From Collybiopsis luxurians FD-317 M1 (Eukaryota > Basidiomycota > Agaricomycetes > Agaricales > Omphalotaceae), in contig KN834755.1 of NCBI GenBank assembly GCA_000827265.1, positions 339,966-403,965 of the forward strand: a DNA stretch of 64,000 nucleotides, written 5' to 3'. The position numbers and the translations under genes are program-made. This document shows positions 11,338-23,672 of the stretch, in pieces. The notes under the pieces are model-generated. The model ran no database searches, was not told the origin of the DNA, and saw nothing but the letters and a program-made list of their open reading frames with translations. Each line of letters begins with the position of its first letter. The stretch's first letter is position 1.

Positions 11338-12723
11338 CTACAAGAGGAATTTCGCCCCGTAAGCTCTTTTCGATGCTCCAGCAGGCTTCGCGCATACGCC
11401 CGCAATGATACAGTCTCGCCACGCGGCGTACATCAGCACGACAAAGTTGTTGCCTTCGGGGCTGCCGGCGGTCCAGGGGGTCGTGTCTGTCCAACCGAGA
11501 GGGTTCACTGCAGGGGTGACGGTTCCGTTCGCAGTGACGTGCGGGTTTCCAGCTGCATCGGTGCCTCCCAGGGTAGTACGGATTCCTTCGGCCCATTGGA
11601 TGTATTCATAGCCAAAGGTGTCGGGCTGTAGAACGGCCATTCTATGTGAGAAAGAGAAGACATCAGGAACGTAGGTTGTTGCTTAAAATATCCTCAAACC
11701 AACCTATAAGTGACATATGCAATTAGCGAAGAGCCAGAAATATCCTGGAATCCATGCCCATCATTCGTGGTATCATTGAGGTAATTGCGCAAAAGCCCAT
11801 CATTTAGAGGCGAACCAATCGCTCCGTCGACGATCTCCTTGATGTAACCGGTCAAATCGCTGATAGCATCATCTCCCCAGCCAAGCGTAAGCCAGCCTGG
11901 AGCGTTCATCACGGTAGCAAGGACACGGGTCATCCCAGCGCTCGCCCATCCGTTCCCGGTACCCCATAAACCAAGATCAGCGCTTTGAGGGCCGATAATA
12001 TGTTCCCAGAGGCCATCGTAGGATGTAGAGGATGACAAGTTCGCTTGGAGAACCTGACGGTACAAACCGCACTGATCGACGACTAATTGCAAGAGAGACG
12101 AGTTGGCAGTGTCGACGGCATAGTAAGCTAAGAACGGAGGAGCCATATACATGAAATCGGCCCTACGTAGATAAAAAAACAAGATGTTAATACAACGGAA
12201 ACATCTCGGTGAAAAGGAAAAAGAAAAACGCGAAAATTAAATAAACGTACCAAAGTTCCGCTACATCCGTACGTTGAGAAATAGCCCCATTGAAAAATCG
12301 AGGTGCCTGTCCGGTGATATAGCTGAATTCCTCAAAGGCTCCACCCGCAAAAGACGCGTCCGTCTTTCCCAACATGACCGCGCCAACTCCCAAACTGGCC
12401 GGGTCACCGACAGCGCCATCGCCATCCGAAAGTCCATTTGCCCCCGTGCCCAGTACGATCTTTTGAGCCGCGTATGCCAGCGAAGGAACATCGTCTTGGT
12501 CAAGAGTAGGTACGGGGAAAGCCTCTGTTCCGAAAACGGAGTAGGAGGAATTGTACAACTCAAGAAGAGCTTCTGTGGCGGTTCCAAACTCCCATGAATG
12601 TGAAGGAAGGGATTTGGCAATCGCGGCGACAGCTTGGATGTCGAAACCGGGATCGTAAGGGAAGGGGTCGGAGGCCTGCGTCGTTGATAGTGCGAGGAAA
12701 AGAGTAACAACGGCGGGAAGCAT
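11338..12723 (-). CDS. Secreted six-hairpin glycosidase (GH105/GH88-like)
   Basis: Three exons (12723-12250, about 12162-11703, 11641-11338) give a protein of about 410 residues. The chosen start gives a clean signal peptide (MLPAVVTLFLALSTTQA). An upstream in-frame Met at 12777 would add 18 residues before it. The body contains WADFMYMAPPFLAYYAV, LWGTGNGWASAGMTRVLA and GYEYIQWAEGI, which are the kind of (alpha/alpha)6-barrel motifs found in unsaturated rhamnogalacturonyl and glucuronyl hydrolases (GH105/GH88). Members remove the unsaturated sugar left by pectate or rhamnogalacturonan lyases, so a role in plant cell wall or pectin breakdown outside the cell is likely. Both introns join the frame cleanly. 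The exact substrate and family number are inference. Confidence 0.8.
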
Positions 12724-13476
12724 GACGCGTTGAGGGGTGAAGGAAAGGGGGGAGAAGAGCAGAGCAGCTGAGGTCACAGAAGGGCTTCTTTGTATAAATA
12801 GGGACCTAGAGGAACAATTTAAAGTTTCAATGTCAGGGATGGCGTATACACGTCCACTTTTCGGATCGTTTCAAGCTTTCAGAGTGGAGCCTGTGATCAG
12901 GGTCAATTTCTATTCTTTGGGCTGATGCTCTAGAAAAAAAAATTCCGTAATCTTAATCTTCGCAGATTGATAACAATCAGCAATATGCCACGGCCCATCG
13001 TCTTCTAAGCTGGATGTCCTGTCAAAGAATATTCTGGAGCAAGGAGTAGCTGACAGCGAAGGCAAGTCTTCCCCCGCGGTCACTATCGATGAGAATACGG
13101 ATGCATATGTGCTCCTTGGCTCTGGGGAAATTTGGAGCTTTGACGCGATCGAAGAGCAGAGGAAGACCTCAACCTAATCATGTGACAAATAACTTGAAAC
13201 CGATTCCTGTCAGCGCTGAGCGTCTTACCCTAGTCCAGGCGACGACTGCCGTCCGGCTAGACCACACTCTACCGTGAATACACACAGGGTGAGCGTCGAA
13301 CGCATCGTACGGAGGGGTCTATGTTCGAGGGATCCGGAATGATGGTTGCTTGCTCCGACAACTTTTGCTTATGATGGACGTGTAATAATCGCCCGTAACT
13401 AATGAGCTACACCGCCAGGCGAAAACTTGCCCGAACAGACCCTCCGTTACCTGTTTAAACAACATACAAATACAAA
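12724..13476. other. Intergenic; no gene seen
   Basis: Promoter side of the glycosidase gene (start at 12723) and 3' side of the acyl-CoA synthetase. No supported frame or RNA gene was found. Confidence 0.4.
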
Positions 13477-15683
13477 TCACAATTTCGAGGATACATTCCT
13501 TTTACTTTCAAACCGTTCACGAAGAACCCTTCGCAATGTCTTCCCCGTGGGCGACTTGGGTATCTGGTGGAGCAACGGAAACGGACGGAAATTAACGAAG
13601 AATCGTACACAAAACGCCGGTTGCAAGACACTCACCTCGTCGATGACCTCAATTCCCCCTCGCAACCACTTGTATTTACTCAATCGTGCTTGATGCCACC
13701 CATCAAGCTCTTCAACAACCTTCTCCGCCCCGAGTTTTTTACCCGCTACACTGAGAACCACCCAGGCTCGAGGCACCCGTTCGTCCTCAGTCCTCCCTCC
13801 AAACACACCTGCGACAGATACATCTACAATGTATTTCCTAGGATGAGCGAGAAGGCAGTCCTCAATTTCGTTGGGTGAGACTTGGATACCGGAGACTTTG
13901 AGTGTATCCTAGCGTATAGGTTTGAGTGACATAAACCAAAAAAAATACAACTCAAGCCCGGCAACGCTTACCTTGTGACGATCCGCAAAGTAGAAATACC
14001 CATTCTTATCCGCCCAAAACCTATCGCCGGTCCGGAGCCACCCATCGGCGAGGAACATTTCCTGAGTAGCTTGCTTATTATTCCAATAACCCGGGCATAT
14101 GCTCTCCGAAAACAAGTGGAGCTCTCCCACCTCGCCCGCTTTGGCGAGTGTACCATCCTCTTTCACTATTCTCGCTTTCTCGCCAGGATACAAGATCCCG
14201 GTAGGATAAGAATCGATCGGCGGGGGTACTTTTCCTCCCAAGATTCCTGGGTAAGGTTTCGCTATAGAACCCATGGGCTACGACATGTTATTCATTTAAC
14301 GTGAAACCGACAGTCAAAACAACGTACTGCTTCTGATAGACCATACCCTGTCAAGGTAGCTTTTAGTATTCCGAAACAGGAAAAGGTTGTGAAAAGTCAT
14401 TACCGCGTAAAAATACCGCGTCCTTCGAGATGAGTGTCGCATACTTTTCGGCAAACGCTGGTGGGAGATAGGCCGCCCCGGACGAAGTCATTTGAATCGT
14501 CTTAAGATCATCAGGTTTTAATCCAGGATGATTAAGAAGCTGGTAGACGATAGAAGGTATCAACGACATATGAGTAATCTGATACCTGGCTAAACTCAGA
14601 TACATTTAAACCCAAGAACAGATAGTAAGCTTACTGTCGGATGAACTTGATCGCGTCAGCAACATTCCATTTCGACATGATGATACACGTCTGAGGAAGC
14701 TTGTATGGTAAGAAAAAGGTCACATATAAGCCATAGCTATGATGGAATGGAAGGTAGCACAGAACGGTGGGAATCCCTTCGGGGGTATTCATTGGTTCTG
14801 GCTAGAAACGCAAGATCGCCATGAGCCTCTCGGTATAGGAAAAGAGTGTTTATTAACCTGGCCACGAGCTTCTAATATCACTTCATTGACAACATCGACT
14901 TGCATACTCGCGATCATAATATTTCCATGCGTAACCATTACCGCTGGAGACCGCGAAAATAACAAACGTCAAACGTTAGTGGGGGTGGAAAAAAGCATAG
15001 CTCGTCCTACGAACCTTTAGGCAAGCCAGTTGTACCACTAGAAGCAGCCAAGTAGGCCAAATCCGTGCGCTTGGCCGGACGAATAGAGACTTTGGGAGAA
15101 TTATTCCTTCTCACATACTCAATGAGGTCTGGGAGACTCTTGCGGCGGTTACCAGTCCCGTCTATGAGATAAATATTGCGTGGAGATAGACCACCTTGCT
15201 TTGCCGCTGCAAGAGCACGAGGTAAAAGACTCTTGGAAACGAAAAGATGCGAAATGGTGCAAAGTTTGAAGGACGCTGCCAGCTCGAAAGTTGTGGAATG
15301 AGCCGATATCAAAGCGAAGGTTGTCTTGATCCCCAATAGCGAGTGTACCAGGGTAATATAGTCCTGGAAGATAGATTAAGTAGTCAAATACTGAGACCAT
15401 GAAAGTCCAAACAACTTACGATACAGTTTTCGCTGACGATACCAACGATATCGGTACTTCCATTCAGCCCCAGTCCGCCATGAGACACAGCACCCCCCAA
15501 GGCAGTAATGGCGTCCTCAACACGTGCCCTATACTCGAAGAATGAAATACTTCTTCCGGTATATGCTTCCACGTAGAGTGTATAATCCTTCCATTCTTTC
15601 TGGTCTTCTCGATGCAGGTAGTGCAGGACAGCATTCTGGTCTGGAATAGGGGGAGGGTCAGGATAGTAGGACTCGTAGATCAT
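13477..15683 (-). CDS. Acyl-CoA synthetase, 4-coumarate-CoA ligase-like
   Basis: ANL-superfamily adenylate-forming enzyme of about 580 residues spread over eight or so exons. Landmarks in order: start at 15683 (MIYESYYPD); the P-loop-like motif DLAYLAASSGTTGLPKG; YLPFHHSYGLYV; SLIPSIVYQLLNHP; TSSGAAYLPP; TGYGLSEA (adenine-binding YGxxE); GWLRTGDRFW and DRHKDTLKVSGIQVSPNEIED (A8 hinge); and IPKSPTGKTLRRVLRE with the catalytic Lys near the C-terminus. All motifs needed for activity are present. The enzyme activates a carboxylic acid (aromatic, fatty or other) with ATP and transfers it to CoA. The C-terminus SSKL resembles a type-1 peroxisomal signal (SKL), so a peroxisomal location is likely. 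Substrate cannot be read from sequence. Confidence 0.9.
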
Positions 15684-16861
15684 GGTATTGCTTGACGAGA
15701 AACTGCGAGGGAATGAAGCTTTGAGGCCCCATGTATAATATAGGATAGCGTATTGAATTCGGGAAACATTTATCCGCGAGCCGGTAACTTGACAATATAT
15801 TCTGTGAGGGTCTTGTGAGGGCTGCATTTGGAAGTTTTATGTGAGTCTTTCTCAAGTGACATGGTTCTGATGAGCGCCGTGAGTGCTAGTGATACCGCTC
15901 GTCCTTGTCGCTGACACGGAAGAAGAAAATTGGAAGAAAGTAAGGAAGCGAGTGAATTGGCGCGCGCTTAAGCGGATCGTTGACTCAATACACACGAACA
16001 CGTGCCTATTTTCTTCGCTTCCATTCCTTTGACAAAAAAAAAGGGTACCTCGTCTTGATGTTCTAGTTCAAATTGGAGGAGATTCAAACAAGCACTCAGT
16101 ATTTATTTCACCTTCCACATTGCAGTAACCGTCTGGTAAGTCGGAAAAAGATCGAATGCGGCATGATGATTCATGAATCCGACTTTGTGTCGGGTTTGGG
16201 AGACGCGATGCCTGCTTATCACTGGGAGGTAATTTGCACTTTACTCAACTGTACGCTGGTATTCGTGATTTCGTGGATAGAATCACAAAAGAAACAAGAG
16301 ATAAGAAAGAATGATCATATACGTTGGATCCGAGCAAAGCGCTTCTGACAGGTAAATCAAACAGTAATTCATACAGTTGTTCATATCGTTTGCAATCGTG
16401 CTGACAGGCGCAGCCATTATAATGCGATGACAAAGGAAAGTCTTCTTGTTGCGAGAACGAGCACGAGCTGGAAAACTCCGTCAGTTGTAAACCACGTTCC
16501 CGAGCCAACGTCAAATTACCTAGCCAGAAGTACAGCTTGAAGGTCCTATTATGTTCTAGTCCCGGTATCCACAATATCGAGCTGAGCCTTTATTCCAGCG
16601 CTCAGTATAACCGGCCATATCTATCCAGATAGTGTTCTGACTGGGATCAATCACGCCTAGAAAGACAGGGAGTCTCTCAATTTCAGCGCAAATTTCTTTC
16701 CCGTTGTAATTTTCCTATTTAACACCAGAGTGAGACACCGGGACTCATGAGGATCTCAGAGACATACCCCTAGTAGATTTGGGAACTGTACACTGAAATC
16801 AAGGTATTGAAGGTGAAGACGAAGACAAGTTTCACAGCGCCTTTCCGCGTCTGGTCGCTGA
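15684..16861. other. Spacer with unresolved open segments downstream of K3
   Basis: The first 400 bases are the probable promoter of the acyl-CoA synthetase. On the minus strand two open stretches, about 16720-16557 (NYNGKEICAEIERL...SARYCGYRD) and 16574-16245 (with a Cys-rich CSFSQQ...CACQHDCKRYEQ part), could be extra 3' exons of K3 or a separate small gene. Neither resembles the tails of K1, K2 or K4 and I cannot assign them. Confidence 0.3.
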
Positions 16862-18812
16862 TCACATTTCTACCGATATGCCGCAAGCAATATTCAGAGA
16901 AAAGAGAAACAGTAAAGCAAAAAAAAACACAGCTCTCACCTGTCCACAATCTCTGCATGTGTAGCAGCCACCTCGACCTAGATAGGGAGGTCTCGGAAGC
17001 AACGAATGAGGAGAGCGTTGGTTAGATTGTAATTGTACAATCTCACCGCATACTCCGCAACGTTCATTAACAGACGGATTTCCGAAAACCAAGATTTCAT
17101 TCCGAAAAGCGTCTGGGGTAAGGGTGATCTCCTCGCGACGGTAGCCGCGGCATTCATGCTGAACTTCGGATTGTCGTTTTCCAGAACGCTGAGGAAGATC
17201 GATTACAGTTGAATCAGCACTGCCTTTTGAATGTAAACACAAATGCAGCAGATCTCCGTAACTTTCAGACATCTCTGATAGATTCATATTGAAATCGCGG
17301 GACATCCAAACGATCTCTTGACGGCAATAGGTACTATCCGAGCTTTTAATGGTTTCTTTAAGGTTAGCGTCCATGATTTTGGATTTGCCTTCAGTCTGGG
17401 ATCCGTAAGATGCAGGAAAATCAGCTTCGCTTTCTCCGTTTATGATATCGTGGTCATCTCGGTTCAGCTTCTCTCGGTGCAATATGTGATTAGATTCGCT
17501 GAAAAGCTTTAGAACGTTGAAAGTCAATTGTTCGAAACGTAACAGATACATCCAGATTGACCTTGTTTATGAGGGAATTGCAAACTGCGGCATCGCTTAT
17601 TTCTGTCGCTTGAGATGCTATACCAGAAGGCTCGGGTGTGAAACAGACTACGCTGGATCCAGTTTCGTCCGAAAATACATCAAAGTTCTGCGGCGGATTA
17701 TACCGTGAAAAATCGCGGCCGAGAGACATTGAATGTTCTTACCTCAATGCCGATATCCGCAAGACGTAGAGCCGTGTTTGCGTTCGATAAGTAATCAAGT
17801 GCCGACTATTTAAGACTAAGTTGGCGACATGCTGTAGAGGATGGGCAGTCAAGATTCACCGCAATACCATATACCTGATAAGTTCAAGATTGAGCACTCA
17901 TGAAATAAGTATTACTGGCCACTCACGATCTGAGATCCCACACCTGCCAGCCTCTCTCTGTCTCTCTTTGCCAGCAAAGATGCGATCAGACGACGAGGGT
18001 TGGCTTTACATGCTGCAATGAACTACGATAAACTCAAGCAGAGCAGCATCAAATGAATGACGCGTACTTCCTTTAAACACAATATAGCGAGGATCATTGT
18101 CGGAAATGGAGGGAGACGATATTCCTATAATGTCGAGGATATGAGGATTCCTGATCATTGTCCATAATAAATCATTACACGGATGCCAGTGAAGTAGGAC
18201 GGTGAGTTGAACGTACAAACAGCGCGGAAAACAATGCAGAGTTTTCTCCCATTGCTGTTTGATCAAAATTACAAACGCTTTTAAGTAATGGTTCCTTTAT
18301 GCGTCTTGCCTGTTTTCCTGCAGAACCTTCAAATTCTTGGACAAGCAACTCTGAGGTCTGCGTAGATCCTAACTTGTTTATTGCGGTGAAGAACCGTGAT
18401 CCTTTTCGCACACAAATGACCCTTCTTGAATCGATTTGGTGCCTAGGAATGATAGTGAAGTTGAATTGAAGATTCTTCCACTATAACCGCCCTGAGTATC
18501 TCGAATCATTATGAATTTAAGTGCGAATTTTACTTTATTGATGCCCTTCGATAGCCGAGGTTTCTCGCGATGATATATGGTGTTCTGGCTGTTTCCATGA
18601 TGTATAATAAATGACGGATTGTTCATTGTGAAATTGCTTGCGTTCGTGAATGCGGCTGAAGTTCTGCCAAAGGCAAGCAATTCGAGAAAATGTAATGGCG
18701 AGCCTCTCCAGTGAAATACTTACCCTGTGATCTGCGTTTCAAAGCTCAATGTATTCGATCCTCCCACCTGATCGTCGGTCGACTCCCTTTTTGATTCTGA
18801 ATGGCTTTGCAT
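16862..18812 (-). CDS. Pseudokinase-like family member K3
   Basis: Same exon order as K2: start at 18812 (MQSHSESKRES), FTNASNFTMNNPSF..HHGNSQNT, GSRFFTA, LLVQEFEGSAGKQ, IIGISSPSISDNDPRYIVFKG, RLIASLLAKRDRERLAGVGSQ, ALDYLSNANTALRLADIGIE, NFDVFSDETGSSVVCFTPE, LFSESNHILHREKL and finally HECRGYRREEITLTPDAF...CGVCGEIVQLQS. The intron after AGKQ begins with GC (18309-18308). No premature stop was seen in the read exons. The 3' end is uncertain: after the Cys-rich end GGCYTCRDCGQ a GT follows directly, so the frame either ends at 16862 or is spliced to sequence further down. Function unknown; likely a non-catalytic kinase fold. Confidence 0.65.
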
Positions 18813-19812
18813 GCCCCAAAGTTTGCTGAGAAAGTCCGAGTTGGTAAATACAGATAAAGAAGGGGGAGAAAGATGTCGATAAGAGCATGGCAACTGAATG
18901 TAGAACATGTTGAGATCACGCGGAGTATTTGTTGAATGATATGGCTCATGTAGAACTTATACACACATCACTTTATTGTTCACCGGTGTATTCGTTGTCT
19001 GCTTAGAGGAGACTATAGCTACACATGATCATTTGAGCAAGTTATACATCATTTGATGCCCTTGATGGCATAAAAAGATGTGTTGGCATGTGTGCTCTTT
19101 ACAAATTGGAATAAATACTTAAGCTAAAGAAGCAAACAAGACAGAACTTAGTAGGACGAATGAGTCATGACTGAGCGGCGGTGCAGTATGAGTGGGAGCT
19201 GATGTCAAGCAAAATAAGGAAGACAGAAAAGTAGAAGGCAGCTTAGAACTTAAAGCCACCTGATCGTAAGTAGGAGGACGATCAGGCGGGCCGTGGATGG
19301 ATAGGATACTTGGAAGCAGAGGATAGAGGTGAAGGTGAATGCTGAATGGAAAACAAACAAGCGCGAAAGGCGAGCACGAGGACGAGCACAGGCTGAGAGG
19401 AAGGACGAAGAAGCAAGAAACCGTTCAAAGGAAGCTCTAATATCTAACCAGTATATAGTACATATTCCTTTAAGTTACAAGACCTCCAATCATGGCACGC
19501 CCAAGCAGCAAGTTGTCGCAGGACTTCACTTGGTGAATATGCCAAAAAACAGTACTTGATTGCAGTTCGTAATGAGCTCTGGAGCCAGGAGTATCAACTT
19601 CTAAAGACAAGTTAGCCTTACCAGATTGAAAGTGGCTCGGGTTGGAGTGAAGGATATAGTGCAGACAATTATAGCTTTTGGTAACTACAGACATCTGGGA
19701 TAATTTTGGCATAAAAGTCCTAAGTTGGAAACCATATCTAGAAACGATGGAGTTGCTTGTATCCTATTAGCGAAGCGGCAAAAGGGAACCAACATTTTTG
19801 GTCCTGGATCCA
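18813..19812. other. Intergenic between K4 and K3; no gene seen
   Basis: About 1 kb between two genes on the same strand: downstream of K4, upstream of K3. Short open frames at 19329-19559 and 19470-19712 have no family resemblance and no splice support. Confidence 0.4.
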
Positions 19813-21957
19813 TCAGGAATAGCTCCTACCAATGATGGAATTCCATGCTAGGAGAGTCCACCTCGGCATTCCAAAAATCCATGGAGCGAAAGGATCAATG
19901 CCTGCTGATGATGGTACTAAGTTAGTGTTGTTAGCCCAAGAAATAACTGGAGACAGCTTGGGGGATGAAGCCGTTGAATCCCAAAAAGCAGAGCCAGCTG
20001 GGTTAGAGTAAAGTTCATCAACAAGCATAATGAATAGATATACAACTCACTTTTATGGGGAAGCTCTGGATAACAACTGGAATGTAGAATTCCTGGATTT
20101 GTTTCTGGAGTTGGACCAGAACCAAGGGTATGGGTAGAATTTGACAGGTTCGGAACAGGATATTCAGAAACATGCTGGGTTGATGTTGATTCGCTGTACT
20201 GATCAGACTGCGGGCTAGACTGTAATCGGACTATCTCCCCACACAGACCACAACGTTCGTTAGCTGACGGTTTTCCAAAAATCAAGATTTTATTATGGAA
20301 AGGATCTGGAGTAAGGGTAATCTCCTCGCGACAGTAGCCGTGACATTCATGTTCAACTTCCGACCATCGTTTCCCATAGTGTTGGGGAAGAGGGATTGAG
20401 GTGGAGTTGCCTTCTTCTTGTGAAGGCAAACAGAAATACAGAAGATCCCCGTAACTTTTAGACATTTCTGACAATGTCAAATTGAAGCAGCGGTACATCC
20501 AGGTGATTTCTCGTCGGCAACGGTCGCTGTCCAAGCTTTGCGCTGGCTCTTCGAGGCTGAATTCTATAGCTTTGGATTTACCTTTGGCTTGAGGTCCATA
20601 TGATCCACGCATGCCAGCCTCGAATTCTTCGCTCACGATATCATCGTCGATACGGTCGAGTTTCTCTCTGTGCAGGATATAATTGGCGTCGCTGAAAAGC
20701 TGGAAAATGAAAATGTTCAATCATTCATTTAATATGTATTTGATTCTTCTAAACTGACCTTGGTCATAAAGGAATTGAACACAGCAACATCGCTCATCTC
20801 TGACTCTTGAGGTGTTACCCCCACAAGCTCAGGCGTGAAACAGACCATACTGTGTCCATTGTCGTTCGAAAATACATCGAAGTTCTGCGACGGTACATAC
20901 TTGGATTTGGTAAAGTTGCAGTCAGAAGATCTTTGGAGCGCTTACCTCGATGCCGATATCTGCAAGACGTAGGACCGTACCTGCTTTTGACAAATAATCC
21001 AATCCTGACTATGCCAAATCTGAGATAATGGAACATTGTAGAATGTAGATGAATGAGATTCACCGCGATACCATAAACCTACCGAAGATTGATTGACATG
21101 TAGTACTTTCGGAAATATCTTCGAACCTTTCTACTTACTACTCGCGATCCTACGCCCGCCAGTCTCTCTCTGTCTCTCTCAGCCAGCAAAGATGCAATCA
21201 GAAGGCGAGGGTCGCTTCTACTGGCTGCGAGGAATCATTTAATTGGCTCAGGGGGTAGCAAAAATCATTCAGGTAGACAGAGCATACCTCCTTTGTATAC
21301 TATGTACCGAGGATTGCGCAAGGAGATTGAGGGAGGAGATATTCCTACAACGCGAAGGAGATGAGGATTCCTAGTGAATATCAACAATCCCTCATCACAT
21401 GGTCATTAACGATACAAGGCAGCAGGATGAGCTCACAAAGAGTGGGGAATCCAATGCAGAGTTTTTTCCCATTGCTGTTTAATCGAGTTGGCTACTAGTT
21501 CCAAATCACAATGGTGAAGTGCATCTTGCCTGCATTCCCGAAGAACCTTCAAATTCTTGTACAATCACATTTGAGGTCACAGAAGGTCCACATGTCCTTG
21601 TTGCGGCATAGAACCGTGATCCTTCTCGTACTTTATTGATTCCTCTCGATAGCTTGGGCTTCTTGCGACAATATGCCACGTTATGAGTGTTGCCATGATG
21701 TATGACAAAAGACGGATTGTACATCGTGAAGTCGCTCGCATTAGCGAACGCGGTTGGCGCGCTGAAGGCAAGAAGTTTTATGAGTCTTGGCGAGCTTGTA
21801 CGGTAAAAATGTGAAAATAAAAAGAGCAAAGGAAAGAAAAGAACAAAAAAGAAAAGAAAAAAACGTACCCAGAGTTCTGCGTTTCGATACTCAGCGTCCT
21901 CAGCTCTTCCACCTGATCGTTAGATGACTCTGATTCAGATTCAGAATGGCTTTGCAT
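19813..21957 (-). CDS. Pseudokinase-like family member K4
   Basis: Start at 21957 (MQSHSESESES). Segments in order: FANASDFTMYNPSFVIHHGN, GSRFYAATRT, VIVQEFEGSSGMQ with a GC donor (21529-21528), QWEKTLHW, VGISPPSIS, RLLIASLLAERDRERLAGVGS, NFDVFSNDNGHSMVCFTPE, LFSDANYILHREKLDRIDDD, and HECHGYCREEITLTPDPF...CGLCGEIVRLQS. The tail LGSGPTPETNPGILHSS matches K1 closely. After PHK a GT donor leads to a likely last exon ending at 19813. The frame looks intact. This copy and K1 share the tail, and K2 and K3 differ in theirs, so the family shuffles its C-termini. Function unknown. Confidence 0.65.
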
Positions 21958-22443
21958 GTCCAGAAGGTTGTTAAGAAGTCGGTCCAAGTTTTCTCACTAC
22001 GCCAAACCCCAGGTAAAGAAAAGCAAAAAAAGTATGACAGCGTTGAACAATGTCGAACATGCCGCACACCGCCACGACCATGTCAAAAACGGGTTCTGTA
22101 GACATGAATAATTCAATAAACAGGAGTCCCAGGGGAAGATGAACGGATGATAGTAGGCATAAGGAAGGACGACTCTAGCCCGAGGGAGCAGCAAGGGAAG
22201 GGTAAACGCCCCTAAGTTATTGTACTGAGTCACGGACACGATCACGGACACGATCACGTGTTACTTTAACGCAATTCCCATACCCAGTATCATACAGTTC
22301 CAGTGGGTTATGAAACTTGACAAAGTGTAATAAATCCGAAATTCATTATCATCATGCGCATTCATTCAATAAATATTCCAGAAGAAAAATGAAGGAATTG
22401 AAATAAACCACGGTCATCGTTCGTAACAAGATTGAGACTATCA
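21958..22443. other. Intergenic; short CACGATCACGGA repeat
   Basis: No gene seen. Near 22229-22259 a 12-base word (cacggacacgat) is repeated in tandem twice, ending in the palindrome cacgtg. This is upstream of K4 and downstream of the secreted-protein gene. Confidence 0.4.
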
Positions 22444-23672
22444 TCAGATCGGTACCCAGTACAGTTTCTAAGAATAAGTAGGAATGTTAGTCTTCGAACA
22501 TTGTTTGTTCCCTTGAGCACTCACGAATTCCGAAACACCTGCATCCAAGGAGGCGGTTCCCCACAATTGACTTGAAGATGCGTAGAAGAGGATTGGTACA
22601 GTAGAGGGTGCAGGAGAGCCATCTGGCGAATAAGAGGTCAGTAAGTATCCAGAATGATATCACTGAGTGCGAGCAAGTGACGTACCAGGGTTAACAAAGA
22701 TCGCAGTAATTTCGTTGGTAACAGAATCAATGTAGAACTTGAGCGTCGTTGAGTTGATTGACTCTAAAGAATGTTTTTCCACGATAAGATGGACTCACAT
22801 CGGCGTTTTGAACATAGTATGATCCGTCGTAGACAGAGGAGGTGCCAGCGGGAACTGAGAGGAAAATAAGTCCGTCAACACCACGAAACTTCTACGAGAC
22901 GTGCCGAATACGTACCACTAAGGGTGCTCCAGAACAAGTTCTGATAACTGGGTTTTCGTCAGTAACAAAACTTTGGAGGCTCGTAGACATAAAAACTGAC
23001 TATGTATATCCAGTTTGTAGGTACTGGATTGAAGATCGTATAAATGAAAGATAGCGAGGCTGCCAGTATGATACATGATAAGCGGGAACGGCAAAAATTA
23101 TTGTCTGGATGATCTTACAGAGACGCTGTCCGAAGAGCACCATTTGAACTGCAAGCCCGATCCGGTATCGGTGTAGGTGAACACGTTGCCTTTCGACCGC
23201 TTCGAGTAGGCGATGGGGCTGATTGAAAGTAAATTATTTCCGTCGCGTAGCCAAGAGTAAAAGGTATCTCCATTATAGACCGCGATATTTCCCTTCGGAG
23301 CGCTACAGACATTATATGAGAGCCGGGTCATTGAGTAACTCAAAGACTCACTAATTGTCGAGCTGACACTGTGCAACAGGAGAAATTCTTGGAGCAAGAG
23401 CCGGTGCTTCGTAGATAATACTAGGATCAGGAAGACAAGATAATTGCAGGGGCAGAAAAATACTCACCCGACGGGTTAAAAAGGGTTCTCGGAGCCCGTG
23501 GGGGAAGCCCTCGCTGGAATCTTTGCGCATTCGTCAAGAATTCTTCTCCTGATTCGGCAGAGCGATGCTTGGGGCGAGCGCCAGGCAGAGGACCGGGTAC
23601 AATTGCAAGGGAAACATTTACAAGCGCACAAACGAAGAGTAGGAATCGAAGTGAGAGAATGCCTGACTTCAT
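22444..23672 (-). CDS. Secreted protein of unknown function
   Basis: About 250 residues over seven or so exons, stop at 22444. The first exon encodes a signal peptide (SLRFLLFVCALVNVSLA) followed by VPGPLPGARPKHRS. Later exons give APALAPRISPVAQCQLDN, APKGNIAVYNGDTFYSWLRD, GSGLQFKWCSSDSVS, QNLFWSTL, VPAGTSSVYDGSYYVQNAD, STTLKFYIDSVTNEITAIFVNP and SSSQLWGTASLDAGVSEF, ending KLYWVPI. The aromatic, Gly/Ser-rich pattern suggests an extracellular beta-rich protein. I do not recognise the family. Most introns have clear GT-AG ends, but the exon near 22955-23020 is the least certain part. Confidence 0.6.

Noticed and set aside
13381..13430. Shared word cgcccgt.actaat.agct at 13390 and 24105, possibly a common regulatory site
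   Set aside because: The 13390 copy is next to a 3' end and not a promoter, and the match is short; likely chance or old repeat.
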